NCBI GenBank assembly: GCA_020720805.1
Contig: DYNZ01000010.1
Span: 1-61,675, forward strand
Direction of reading: 5' to 3'
Source: Leptospira biflexa
Lineage (GTDB): Bacteria; Spirochaetota; DYNZ01
DNA length: 61,675 nt
In this document: one piece after another, positions 28,189-36,860 of the stretch
Layout: each line of letters opens with the position of its first letter
Numbering within the stretch: position 1 is the first letter of the stretch
Notes under the pieces: generated by a model
Database searches by the model: none
Told to the model about the DNA's origin: nothing
Seen by the model: the letters and a program-made list of their open reading frames with translations, nothing else
Made by a program: the position numbers and the translations under genes

Positions 28189-29235
28189 ATGACAGCTTTT
28201 TCTGGAGGTAAGTGCCATGAATTTACTGAGATGCAACCATTTACAACCATGGCCCTGCCCGCCACAGCGAGGTTTTTTTGCCCCATTTTCCATGATGATG
28301 AGATAGTTCCTGTTTTACAGCAATTTTATAAGGATCAGCTTCCCATTCAGATACTTGGCGGCGGCAGTAATACAATTTTTTTACAGGATTTTCCGGGTCT
28401 GGTGTTACAAATCAAAACAACGGGAATCGAAGTGGTTTCAGAAACAGCTCAGGATGTGGTTGTTCGTGTCGCCGCCGGCGAGAATTGGGACTCTTTTGTC
28501 AAGTATAGTCTGCAAAGAGAGTGGTTTGGTTTGGAAAATCTGGCTGCTATTCCGGGAACAGTAGGAGCGGCTCCTGTGCAAAATATTGGAGCCTATGGCA
28601 GAGAGGTGTCACAGTTTATTGAAAGGATAGAGGGAATCGATTTAGACAGTTTTTGCCGGAGAGATTATACGAAACTGGAGTCATCATTTTCCTATCGTGA
28701 CAGTATTTTTAAGAAAAAGGTATCTGGACGTTTTTTAATTCAACAGGTTCTATTCCGTCTCAACAAAAAAGAGATTTTAGATACGAGTTATCCGGATTTA
28801 AAAAATTTTTTTAATTCCCCAGAGACCAGCCAGGTTAATGCCATCCAGATCGCTAATGCAATTCGCGATATTAGGTCAAAAAAATTGCCAGCGCCAGAGA
28901 TAATCCCCAATTCAGGTAGTTTTTTTCAAAATCCTGAGGTTACTGAGGATGTTGCATCTGCCTTAAAAGAACGTTACCCAGAAATGCCATTATACAACCA
29001 CCGTCCAGGATATAAAAAAATCGCCGCCGCGTGGCTCATTGAATTTTGCGGATGGAAGGGGCGCTGGCAAAACCATTGTAGTATGTACGATCGCCATGCA
29101 TTGATTTTAATCCACGATGGCCACGCCTCAGGAAAAGAGCTGTATCATTACATGACAGAAGTTATAGAATCGGTGTTTCGGGTCTTTCAAATAGAATTGG
29201 TGCCAGAGGTAAACATGATTGGTAGGTTTACCTGA
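28189..29235 (+). CDS. murB: UDP-N-acetylenolpyruvoylglucosamine reductase
   Basis: Second step of peptidoglycan precursor synthesis (FAD, NADPH), 348 aa, type I like E. coli. Seen: LGGGSNTIF near 58, IPGTVGAAPVQNIGAYGRE near 122 (FAD/substrate loop), YRDSIFKKK near 168, the catalytic-serine block NSGSFFQNP near 241, and the terminal PEVNMIG. The frame is open to 28054 inside a repeat, but AAGGAGGG at 28176-28183 fixes the ATG at 28189. Confidence 0.95.
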   Translation: MTAFSGGKCHEFTEMQPFTTMALPATARFFCPIFHDDEIVPVLQQFYKDQLPIQILGGGSNTIFLQDFPGLVLQIKTTGIEVVSETAQDVVVRVAAGENWDSFVKYSLQREWFGLENLAAIPGTVGAAPVQNIGAYGREVSQFIERIEGIDLDSFCRRDYTKLESSFSYRDSIFKKKVSGRFLIQQVLFRLNKKEILDTSYPDLKNFFNSPETSQVNAIQIANAIRDIRSKKLPAPEIIPNSGSFFQNPEVTEDVASALKERYPEMPLYNHRPGYKKIAAAWLIEFCGWKGRWQNHCSMYDRHALILIHDGHASGKELYHYMTEVIESVFRVFQIELVPEVNMIGRFT

Positions 29236-29256
29236 GAATCAGGTTGGCCTGGATCG

Positions 29257-31506
29257 TTACCCCTCAAAGGTAAGAACCAATTTTTCCTCTTTGGCATCCA
29301 CGGTGATTCTGCCCCCTTTTTGGAGAGTGCCAAACAGGATTGCGTCGACCGATGGGTTTTTAATCTCCTCCTGAATCAAACGGGACATAGGTCTGGCGCC
29401 AAACTCTGGACTATATCCTTTTTGGGCCAGGTATGCTACAGCAGCCTGGGTAAGAGTAATGGAAATTTTTTTAGGTTTCAGCTGTATTTCCAGCTCTTGA
29501 AGCTGTTTTTGGACGATTTTTATAACGATCTGTTCGTTCAAACTGCCGAAGAGAACAATATCGTCCAGCCGGTTTCGAAATTCTGGGCTAAACTGGCTCT
29601 TTACAGCCTGAAATGGATCACCCTTCAGCGATCCTGATTTTCCAAATCCGATATTCCAGGAACTCATCTCTCTGGAGCCGACATTGGAGGTCATGATGAG
29701 AATCACATTGCGAAAATCTGCCGCCTTACCAGTATTGTCTGTGATTGTGGCATGATCCATAATTTGTAATAGAGCGTTGTAGATATCCGGATGAGCCTTT
29801 TCAATCTCATCCAATAGCAGCACTGAATGGGGTTTTCTTCGGATCGAATCCGTAAGCAGGGCTCCCTGGTCAAAACCTACATATCCTGGAGGTGATCCCA
29901 GCAATCTTGAGATGGTATGTTTTTCCATGTATTCGCTCATATCAAAGCGTATTAACTCCAGGGAAAGTTCTCTGGCAAGTACGCGGCATAACTCCGTTTT
30001 GCCGACTCCGGTTGGACCAATGAACAGATAAGAGCCAATGGGCTTCTCTACGTGACCCAGGCCAGCACGATGCCTTTTGATGCTGTTTACGATTTTGGAG
30101 ATAGCGCTTTCCTGTCCGAAGATATGACTGTTGAGCGATGTTTCCAACTGTTCCAGTTGTTCTTTCTCCTTTTGGCCTGCGCTATGCACCGGAACCCTTG
30201 CCATTTTTGAAATATGCTTTTCAATATCTTGAATACTGATCATTTTTTTTTGCTTCTGGTAAAGGCTGACAGAGGCACCAATCTCATCCATCACATCAAT
30301 AGCTATATCAGGCAGGTATCGGTCTGAAATATATTTTTTGGATAGCTCACATGCCGCTTGCAGGCTTTTTTTGGTATAGATGACGCCATGGAAATCCTCG
30401 TAAGCCTCTTTGAGTCCCTCTAAAATTTGCACAGCCTCAGCGATGGTTGGTTCGGGAATATCGATTTTTTGAAAGCGTCGCGAGAGTGCGCGATCTTTTT
30501 CAAAATGCTGTTTGTACTCTTCGTGGGTTGTAGAGCCGATACAACGTAATTTGCCTGACGCAAGAATTGGTTTTAGAATATTGGATGCATCCAGGCTGCC
30601 GCCCTGCACGCTGCCTGCTCCTACAATCGTGTGGATTTCATCGATGAAGAGAATCGCCTTCTCTTTGGCCTCCAGGGCCCGTATAATCCCTTTCAGCCGC
30701 TCTTCAAAATCTCCCCTGAATTTCGTTCCTGCCAGCACTGAGCCCATATCAAGGGCATAGACCTCATAACCCTTGAGTCTGTCCGGAACCTTACCATCGG
30801 CAATACGCTGCGCTAACCCTTGGGTAATTGCGGTTTTACCGACACCTGGATCGCCAACATGGATTGGGTTGTTCTTTCTGCGTCTGCATAGAATTTCGAT
30901 GGTACGCTGGAGCTCCTCTTCACGACCGATCAGGGTGTCATACTGTTCCTGCTTCGCTTGTTCTGTCATGTTGATGGTAAAGCGTTCGAGGAATTTTTGA
31001 ATATTCTGCTCACGGGAGGCACCATCCTCGCCATCATCCTCCTGTTCCGGTTCTGATAGGGAATCATCGTGGAAGGTATCGAGCTTGGAGATGCCATGAG
31101 AGATAAAATTGAGGATGTCCAGTTTGGTAATCCCCTGCTTTTCCAGGAAATAGGTGGTAAAGCTCTCCTCTTCATCAAAAAAGGAGACAAAGATGTCCCC
31201 AATGGATATCTCTTCCTTTTCGGCGAATTTGGCATGGATAATGACTTTTTCCAGAAGCCTCTGGAATGAGAGAGTCTGGATTGGTTCGGCCTGGCCATCC
31301 TGTCGAGTCTCCATAGAGCTTAAATGGGAGTCTACCTCTTCCAGCAGCTCTTCCAGGTCGCCGCCTGTGTGCAGAATCAGCTCTTTGCCTTCATCCGTTC
31401 TGAGTAGGGCGAAAAGTAGATGCTCGGTAGTAAAATAGGTATGGTTTCGAACCTTAGCTTCTTGAAAGGCCTCGTTGAGAGCCTCTCCTAAATTAGCGTT
31501 TATCAT
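29257..31506 (-). CDS. clpA: ATP-dependent Clp protease ATP-binding subunit ClpA
   Basis: Unfoldase for ClpP, 749 aa. An N-terminal Clp_N domain (1-145) that docks ClpS is followed by an acidic linker. The first AAA+ module has Walker A GDPGVGKT at 218-225 and the second has GPTGVGKTEL near 493, with the matching Walker B and C-terminal helical domains. The ClpP-docking loop reads IGF (in SSWNIGFGK) where E. coli ClpA has IGL; ClpX also uses IGF. There is no ClpB-like middle coil. It lies 34 bp downstream of clpS. Confidence 0.95.
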   Translation of the reverse strand: MINANLGEALNEAFQEAKVRNHTYFTTEHLLFALLRTDEGKELILHTGGDLEELLEEVDSHLSSMETRQDGQAEPIQTLSFQRLLEKVIIHAKFAEKEEISIGDIFVSFFDEEESFTTYFLEKQGITKLDILNFISHGISKLDTFHDDSLSEPEQEDDGEDGASREQNIQKFLERFTINMTEQAKQEQYDTLIGREEELQRTIEILCRRRKNNPIHVGDPGVGKTAITQGLAQRIADGKVPDRLKGYEVYALDMGSVLAGTKFRGDFEERLKGIIRALEAKEKAILFIDEIHTIVGAGSVQGGSLDASNILKPILASGKLRCIGSTTHEEYKQHFEKDRALSRRFQKIDIPEPTIAEAVQILEGLKEAYEDFHGVIYTKKSLQAACELSKKYISDRYLPDIAIDVMDEIGASVSLYQKQKKMISIQDIEKHISKMARVPVHSAGQKEKEQLEQLETSLNSHIFGQESAISKIVNSIKRHRAGLGHVEKPIGSYLFIGPTGVGKTELCRVLARELSLELIRFDMSEYMEKHTISRLLGSPPGYVGFDQGALLTDSIRRKPHSVLLLDEIEKAHPDIYNALLQIMDHATITDNTGKAADFRNVILIMTSNVGSREMSSWNIGFGKSGSLKGDPFQAVKSQFSPEFRNRLDDIVLFGSLNEQIVIKIVQKQLQELEIQLKPKKISITLTQAAVAYLAQKGYSPEFGARPMSRLIQEEIKNPSVDAILFGTLQKGGRITVDAKEEKLVLTFEG

Positions 31507-31540
31507 TGAATTAAAGTTTCCTTAGATTTTGTAAGGTTAC

Positions 31541-31876
31541 TTAGGCCGGCTCCATACTGCAGCGCAAAGGGTAGCCCGCCTGCCTTGCCAGTTCATGTAC
31601 CTGATCTATCTTGGTTTCCGCAATAGCTTTGCTGTAAACACCGCACTGACCCGCACCCCTGTGGTGTACATCGAGCATGATTTTTGTTGCAACCGAAATC
31701 TCCTTTTGGAAAACAGTTATTAATACAGAAACAACAAACTCCATAGTAGTATAATCATCATTGTGCATTATCACCCTGTAAAGGTTTGGTTTTTGCACCT
31801 TACTCTTATTTTTTATTTGGACATTGCTATCATTTTCATGCTCATTCATAACGCAATCAGCATCGTAAAGGGTCAA
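31541..31876 (-). CDS. clpS: ClpS adaptor protein
   Basis: N-degron adaptor for ClpA. The core is conserved: YRVIMHNDDYTTMEFVV (substrate-pocket Asn-Asp-Asp) then VHHRGAGQCGVYSKAIAETK. The longest frame gives 111 aa; an ATG at 31849 would give 102 aa with the usual flexible charged tail, and either is plausible. It forms a two-gene operon with clpA. Confidence 0.93.
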   Translation of the reverse strand: MTLYDADCVMNEHENDSNVQIKNKSKVQKPNLYRVIMHNDDYTTMEFVVSVLITVFQKEISVATKIMLDVHHRGAGQCGVYSKAIAETKIDQVHELARQAGYPLRCSMEPA

Positions 31877-31963
31877 TTTTATTGCAATATTCTTTTATTC
31901 CGATTGACGCCAAAGCAAACCTCTCCTTTTTTCTTGAAAACAAAAAAAGTTAAGTCTATGCTG

Positions 31964-32298
31964 TATAAACTCGCAACACTTTGGTTCTCGGGTTTTATAC
32001 CAATAGGCATCGATTTTGACCGGTTGGGCAATGCCATTACCGCGTCCTTATCGACCTTGGGTCAGCTCTTCTCCATCCGTGGAGTCGCTGACACTAGTCC
32101 ATCCGTGGACGTCGCATGAACAGTTGCAGGATACCCTGACTGCATGGCGTTGCCTTGCGTCGGGTAATGCCAGGTCGTGGTATTACCAACGTCCTTTTGG
32201 CACAAAGTCCATTGCAAACAGTAAATACTGGCTAAACGGTACTTCGACATCGCTGGCATTGCCTTTCGATATCCGAAAACCAAAAAGCCTTTAATATA
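31964..32298 (+). repeat. Dispersed repeat, copy E (fullest composite, 335 bp)
   Basis: Outer ends (degenerate left TATAAACTCGCAACAC; right AAAAAGCCTTTAATATA) flank an inner unit. The inner unit has the nested hairpin: outer stem GTCAGC/GCTGAC at 32061-32066 and 32087-32092, inner stem CTCCA/TGGAG around TCCG. A second TCCG hairpin (32097-32110) and a further hairpin, GGTAAT..CCA with TGG..ATTACC near 32164-32188, follow. It fills most of the 458-bp gap between clpS and the DUF481-like gene. Confidence 0.9.
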
Positions 32299-32334
32299 AT
32301 ATCCTGGTATCATCCAAAATAAAGGAGTTATATC

Positions 32335-33150
32335 ATGATGAAGGATTTTTTTAGGCCCTTAATCCTGGCCTTAGTTGTTATACCAGTTCTCTTGTTCCGC
32401 CAGGCAAATCTTTTTGCAACAGGGTTGATCGTCAATCCCCAGCAACTGATCCTGCAGCAAAATTGGTATCCCCAGCTTTCAGCGAGCAGTAGTTTTAGCC
32501 AACAGACAGGAAATCTGGATTTAATCGCTTTTGATTTGGGAATTACTGCGCAATATGCTTCAACGGAACATCTGGCGCTCTTTATCGGAGAACTTTCCTA
32601 TGCGGAGCAATCTGGGAAAAAATATGTAAATCAAACAATGGAACATTTTCGCTATGTCAACAGAGTAAATCGAATTTTTTTTTGGGAGGTCATTGGTCAG
32701 CACCAGTACCATGAATTTCGGCGCATTGATCTTCGGGCGCTGGGTGGTACGGGTCCGCGGTTGAATTTTTTCTTCGGAAAAACATTCGATTTAGCGATAG
32801 GATCCTCCTACCTATACGAGTACAACCGCAACAGCAAGGGCGAATACTCCGATTCCGGAAACAAGAGGTTTTTGCATCGCTGGTCAAACTATCTACATGT
32901 AGATATCAAATTTTCGGAGAGTATGAATCTGAACTCGACCTTTTACTGGCAACCAAGCTTTCAGGAGTTCGAGGATTATAGGCTTTATTATAATATTAAT
33001 CTCTCTATGAAATTTAACGAACTTTTGTCCTTTGATATCAATGGCGGGGTGATTTACGACAATCGACCTCCAGAAACTGTTGAATGCAGGGATACAGTTT
33101 TAAAAACGACGATAACCTTAAAATTGGCGGGCAAAAAGCCAGGATCCTGA
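32335..33150 (+). CDS. DUF481-like outer-membrane beta-barrel protein
   Basis: 271 aa. An N-terminal signal peptide (about 1-30) is followed by alternating short amphipathic strands rich in aromatic residues. The DUF481 (YdiY-type) pattern is visible: paired strands with internal turns, FSESMNLNSTFYWQPSF, then a final block ending RDTVLKTTITLKL. It was assigned on overall pattern rather than a diagnostic motif. The C-terminus extends about 8 residues past the last strand. It is flanked on both sides by repeat copies E and F. Confidence 0.65.
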   Translation: MMKDFFRPLILALVVIPVLLFRQANLFATGLIVNPQQLILQQNWYPQLSASSSFSQQTGNLDLIAFDLGITAQYASTEHLALFIGELSYAEQSGKKYVNQTMEHFRYVNRVNRIFFWEVIGQHQYHEFRRIDLRALGGTGPRLNFFFGKTFDLAIGSSYLYEYNRNSKGEYSDSGNKRFLHRWSNYLHVDIKFSESMNLNSTFYWQPSFQEFEDYRLYYNINLSMKFNELLSFDINGGVIYDNRPPETVECRDTVLKTTITLKLAGKKPGS

Positions 33151-33159
33151 GATGAGCTA

Positions 33160-33435
33160 TATACTCGAAACACATTGGTTCTCGGGTTTAATACCAATAA
33201 GCATCGAATGTGACCGGTTGGGCAATGCCATAACCGCGTCCTTATCGACCTTGGGTCAGCTCTTCTCCATCCGTGGAGTCGCTGACACTAGTCCATCCGT
33301 GGACGTCGGTCGCTCCTGTGACTTCCTGTCACCCGCGACACTCGTGCATCCGTGCACATCGCATTGACAGTTGCAGGATACCCTGACTGCATGGCGTTCC
33401 TTGCGATATCAGAAAACCAAAATGCCTTTATAATA
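33160..33435 (+). repeat. Dispersed repeat, copy F (composite with expanded hairpin array and internal deletion)
   Basis: It has the left outer end TATACTCGAAACACATTGG and the usual first hairpin unit. A diverged second unit follows (33309-33357), with outer stem GTCGC/GCGAC, inner stem GTGAC/GTCAC, and a GTGCA-TCCG-TGCAC hairpin. After GCATGGCGTT it jumps to CCTTGCGATATC, consistent with deletion between two copies of TTGCCTTGCG. It lies in the convergent gap between two genes. Confidence 0.9.
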
Positions 33436-33498
33436 GAAATCGCTCCTAAAATATTTTTCCAACTTAAAATTATTTTAAAGAATCATTAATGAAGTTGT

Positions 33499-34851
33499 TC
33501 AGTTTTTTTCCGAGGGAATATCGTGTTTTTTTAATCGGTAGAGAAAAGCCTTTCTCCCGATCTGTAAATTTCTGGCTGCCCTGGCAATGGAATAGTCCGC
33601 CTCTTTTAAGCTGCGAGCCAGCAGCTCCTTTTCGATCTTGGCAAAAGAGATACCCTCCTGGGGAAAGGGCAGGGTGCGCAGCAGCTCATGCCATCCTTTC
33701 ACATGAGTTATCATACCAGAGGGAAGGTCTGGAAGTTGTATGCGGCGGCGGTGGTAAGATATCCATGTCAAAGTTAGATTTTTTAATTGAAGATAAGAGA
33801 AAGTGGAGCGCTGGTTCAGTAAATTTTGGATTACGGAGTTGGCGATATCCACCTGACCTTTGGAGTCCAGCTCTTTTAGGTATTGATCGACCATGGAGGG
33901 GATATCGAAACTGCGATCTGTAAGATTGGGTATCTGGATCCAGTCAGCCTGACTGATCAGCCGCTTGACGCGGTTAATCATCGTTGCGCTGTTGCCTTCG
34001 AGGTTCCAGATCACTTTGATCCCCTGTTGAGATAACTGGTTGCTAAAACTAACCCATTCTCCGAGCTCATCGCTGCGAATTTCCGGAACCTGGGTGAAGA
34101 GAATAGTTCGAATGGGAGCTTTGTATAGGTCATCGGAGGTGAAGGGCGGTCTGGTATGGTTTTCCAGCGGCAGACGTAGAAACAGAGAACCACTCGAGGT
34201 GGATCGCCATTTGTGGATCAAATAGGCAAGATCGTCTCCTAATGACCCGGTATTGCCAAGAATGCCGGTTATCTTGGTTGCATTACGGGCTAGATCAAAG
34301 CTCGCTACTAGGTTGGAGGCCTCCTCCGATTCTCCAGATAACAGAGGAAAGGGGGCAGTTTTGTTATCCACAAAAGGAGCGTAGAGGCTCAAAGAGCGCA
34401 GAATAAGTCGATGTTCTATAGCCTCCAAGATCTGCACTAAATGCGCTTCGCCAAGCTGCCAGAAAAATAGAGCATCAAAGAGAATCGTTTTGTCTCCGCT
34501 AGTTAACGGTGAAAGTTGATCCCCTTTGTTAAGAATACTCAAATTTTTAAGTAATTTTTTTTCCGAAAGGGTCTGTTCGCTCTCCAGATAGATAACACTA
34601 AAGATCTGGTTTTCTGGTTGATTGCTTCGCCATACGCGCAGCCGCTCTCGCGTGTCTTCCGGGAGATAGGACCAGATTCCGGAGTCGATGATAACTAGAT
34701 GCCAGGATTGGTTTTCAAGTGCTCTGAAAAATGAGTAATTTTCTTCGTGAAACGAAACCGTTTTATTTTTTGCTGTAAAGGTCTGAAAAAAGGTTTTGAC
34801 AGCTTCCTGATCCGTCAAGATCAACCAGCATAAAAATGGAGCGTCCTTCAT
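33499..34851 (-). CDS. Degenerate NtrC-family (bEBP-like) regulator
   Basis: 450 aa. The domain order resembles an NtrC-type activator: a receiver-like N-terminus (about 5-125; IIDSG with Asp56), a central AAA+-like region (about 180-385) and a Fis-type HTH (about 410-447; AARNLQIGRKAFLYRLKKH). The ATPase is degenerate: the Walker A site reads ILGNTGSLGDD without GKT/S Lys, the Walker B position is LFTQVPE, and no GAFTGA loop is visible. It therefore probably cannot drive sigma-54 open-complex formation and may bind DNA or protein only. Its start overlaps the upstream VWA-FHA gene by 4 bp. Confidence 0.7.
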   Translation of the reverse strand: MKDAPFLCWLILTDQEAVKTFFQTFTAKNKTVSFHEENYSFFRALENQSWHLVIIDSGIWSYLPEDTRERLRVWRSNQPENQIFSVIYLESEQTLSEKKLLKNLSILNKGDQLSPLTSGDKTILFDALFFWQLGEAHLVQILEAIEHRLILRSLSLYAPFVDNKTAPFPLLSGESEEASNLVASFDLARNATKITGILGNTGSLGDDLAYLIHKWRSTSSGSLFLRLPLENHTRPPFTSDDLYKAPIRTILFTQVPEIRSDELGEWVSFSNQLSQQGIKVIWNLEGNSATMINRVKRLISQADWIQIPNLTDRSFDIPSMVDQYLKELDSKGQVDIANSVIQNLLNQRSTFSYLQLKNLTLTWISYHRRRIQLPDLPSGMITHVKGWHELLRTLPFPQEGISFAKIEKELLARSLKEADYSIARAARNLQIGRKAFLYRLKKHDIPSEKN

Positions 34852-36620
34852 GAACCTGCGGCATCTTTCCCAGAGACTCTAAACTGAAATACCGTTCTGC
34901 CTGCCTTTATCTCATCCCAATTCACCATCTGTTTGGGTCTTACCAATTTTTTTTGGTTCAAAAATGTTCCATTTTGGGAAAGCGTATCAAAGAGCATAAA
35001 AGTGCCATTGACATTTTTTATCTTAAAATGGAGTGGGGAGAGATAGGGGTCTTGAATTGTGATAGAGGCATCATCGTCCCTGCCAATCGTTGTCTCTATG
35101 TAATATAACGCGAAACGCTTTTTTTGTAAAGCTCCATTCATGATCTCCAGGAAGGCGTCACTTTGCACAACAAATTCATCTTTTGATGCAGTAGCTGTTG
35201 CTGGTTTGACCTCTTCTGTGGCGCTCATTTTCTCGGGCAGGCGCAAAGAAAGAGGGGGTAGCTCTTCTGTCAGAGCATTATTGCGCACAGGAACCTGTTT
35301 TTGCTGCGGAAATCTATCGCTATATAATTTTTGATAAGCGGCAACATCCTCTTGGCTGCTTTTGCTGTGATACGGGTAAGGCATTGGCCGCGTTGATCGA
35401 TCCTCACCGGGAACAGAGACCACTGTCATCTGGCGTCGCCGCAGCAGTAGAGACAACAGCACAACAAAAAAGAGGAGAAAGAGAGCGAATAGCACTGATA
35501 AACTGATCCAGGGAGATTCCGTTATCAAATAGGGAATCCAAATTTGGAGGGGCAAGAGAATGGCGAGGTCTCTCTCCCATTGGATTCGGTTATGTTGTAC
35601 CATAATGGTTAGTTTCTGCTGCGGCCAAAAAAGCCCCGGAAAATCGCGCAGGTTGATTTCGAGATCCTGGCTGTAACGCTCCATAGCTGTCCGAATTGGG
35701 GTAAACTCTCGGACGGGGATATTAGGTTTGGAATCGTTAGCGGGAACCACCTTTGCCTTAACAGTTTCCACTGGTTTGGCGGCATTCTGAAACCACTTGC
35801 TTAGGTAATCTGTGAACTCCTGAACCGGACTTGGTTCTGGGAAAATTTTACCACCTGTAGCCAATACCGCATGCCCCAGGGATTGAAGCAGCGGATGCCT
35901 GCCAAAACTATAGAGAGCTATTGAAATATTTTTTTCCTGTGCCTTTTTGACAATATGATCCAGGTCGGTATGGCTGCCTCTGTCAATTCCATCCGTTAAA
36001 ATAGCCATTAGGTCTGGCTTTCGTTGATGATCCAGGGCCTGAAGCATCGTCTTGTAGAGGTAGGTATTCCTTTCGGACAGAGGTGCATGCTGAAGTCTTT
36101 GCGATATGGTAGATTCGTTGTCAGAGTAGAGGGCGGGGAGATAGACATAATCACCAAAGGTTCCAAAGCAGATATCGACACGTGAGGATAATTTCCGGGC
36201 AATCTCCATTGCGATTTGCCTGGCTTTGTTGTAGCTCATCTTTCCCATGGAGCCTGAAATATCCATCAGCAGCATGAGCCGCGGTTTTTCCACAGCGGTT
36301 GGTTTGGGCTGCAGCTCCGGGGGTGTTGGCTTATTCTCCTCTTTTGCCGCGATAGGTAGAAAAATGCTTTTATAATGGTTGCCATTTACCAGAATGGTGG
36401 TTTGAAACAGAGGCGGCCTCTTTGCCGGGTCAGATGGTTCCAAGGGTACCTTTTCGATAGCTCCGCTAATGGTAATCGGAATGCGGATCATAGGAAAGGC
36501 GTGGTAATCGGGATTTCCTGTGAATATTTGAAATTCTGGCGCCAGACCAAGAGCTGGTGTCTGCCGATCGCTCGCATGAACGAGAGTGAATAAAAGTAGA
36601 ATATAAAGGATTCGTTTCAT
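34848..36620 (-). CDS. VWA-FHA membrane protein
   Basis: 590 aa. A signal peptide (1-16) precedes a von Willebrand A domain (about 113-290) with an intact MIDAS-type start, LMDISGSMG (Asp120), and LTDGIDRGSHTD later. A Pro/Lys-rich linker, one membrane helix (about 390-412) and a cytoplasmic linker lead to a C-terminal FHA domain (about 505-588; TIGRDDDASI, SPLHFKI, NGTFLN). It would sense outside and bind phosphothreonine inside. The frame runs on to 36833 but that part is repeat copy G. It is translationally coupled (ATGA) to the degenerate NtrC-like gene. Confidence 0.85.
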   Translation of the reverse strand: MKRILYILLLFTLVHASDRQTPALGLAPEFQIFTGNPDYHAFPMIRIPITISGAIEKVPLEPSDPAKRPPLFQTTILVNGNHYKSIFLPIAAKEENKPTPPELQPKPTAVEKPRLMLLMDISGSMGKMSYNKARQIAMEIARKLSSRVDICFGTFGDYVYLPALYSDNESTISQRLQHAPLSERNTYLYKTMLQALDHQRKPDLMAILTDGIDRGSHTDLDHIVKKAQEKNISIALYSFGRHPLLQSLGHAVLATGGKIFPEPSPVQEFTDYLSKWFQNAAKPVETVKAKVVPANDSKPNIPVREFTPIRTAMERYSQDLEINLRDFPGLFWPQQKLTIMVQHNRIQWERDLAILLPLQIWIPYLITESPWISLSVLFALFLLFFVVLLSLLLRRRQMTVVSVPGEDRSTRPMPYPYHSKSSQEDVAAYQKLYSDRFPQQKQVPVRNNALTEELPPLSLRLPEKMSATEEVKPATATASKDEFVVQSDAFLEIMNGALQKKRFALYYIETTIGRDDDASITIQDPYLSPLHFKIKNVNGTFMLFDTLSQNGTFLNQKKLVRPKQMVNWDEIKAGRTVFQFRVSGKDAAGS

Positions 36621-36647
36621 TATTCTTGTTGAACCGTAGTAGTATAT

Positions 36648-36801
36648 TATATCCTGTTTGCAATGGACTTTGTGCCAAAAGGACGCGGTTATGGCATTAC
36701 CCAACCGGTCACTTGTACTGAGCTTGTCGAAGTAAATCTTGTGCTGTGGTTCGACAGGCTCACCATACAAGTTTATCGAAGCATCGATGCTTATTGGTAT
36801 A
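36648..36801 (-). repeat. Dispersed repeat, copy G (solo inner unit, 154 bp)
   Basis: It runs from TATATCCTGTTTGCAATGG to GCTTATTGGTATA with no outer-unit flanks. It contains the long imperfect hairpin CTTGTACTGAGC..TTGTCGAA against TTCGACA..GGCTCA..TACAAG and the palindrome AAGCATCGATGCTT. It lies between the divergent VWA-FHA and NusG-like genes. Confidence 0.88.
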
Positions 36802-36860
36802 TACGAACACTTGCACAGGTAGCCAATTGGCAACTCATGCTATAATTATCGGAATGAAGA

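Noticed and set aside
32062-32313. Recurrent ORF inside the repeat (FGYRKAMPAMS...), open in copies D, E and H
   Set aside because: It is conserved only because the repeat DNA is conserved. It has no ribosome site, differs in length and ends between copies, and the covarying hairpins explain the conservation better than coding.
36621-36833. 71-residue N-terminal extension of the VWA-FHA protein
   Set aside because: It is translated repeat copy G; the ATG at 36620 begins a proper signal peptide.
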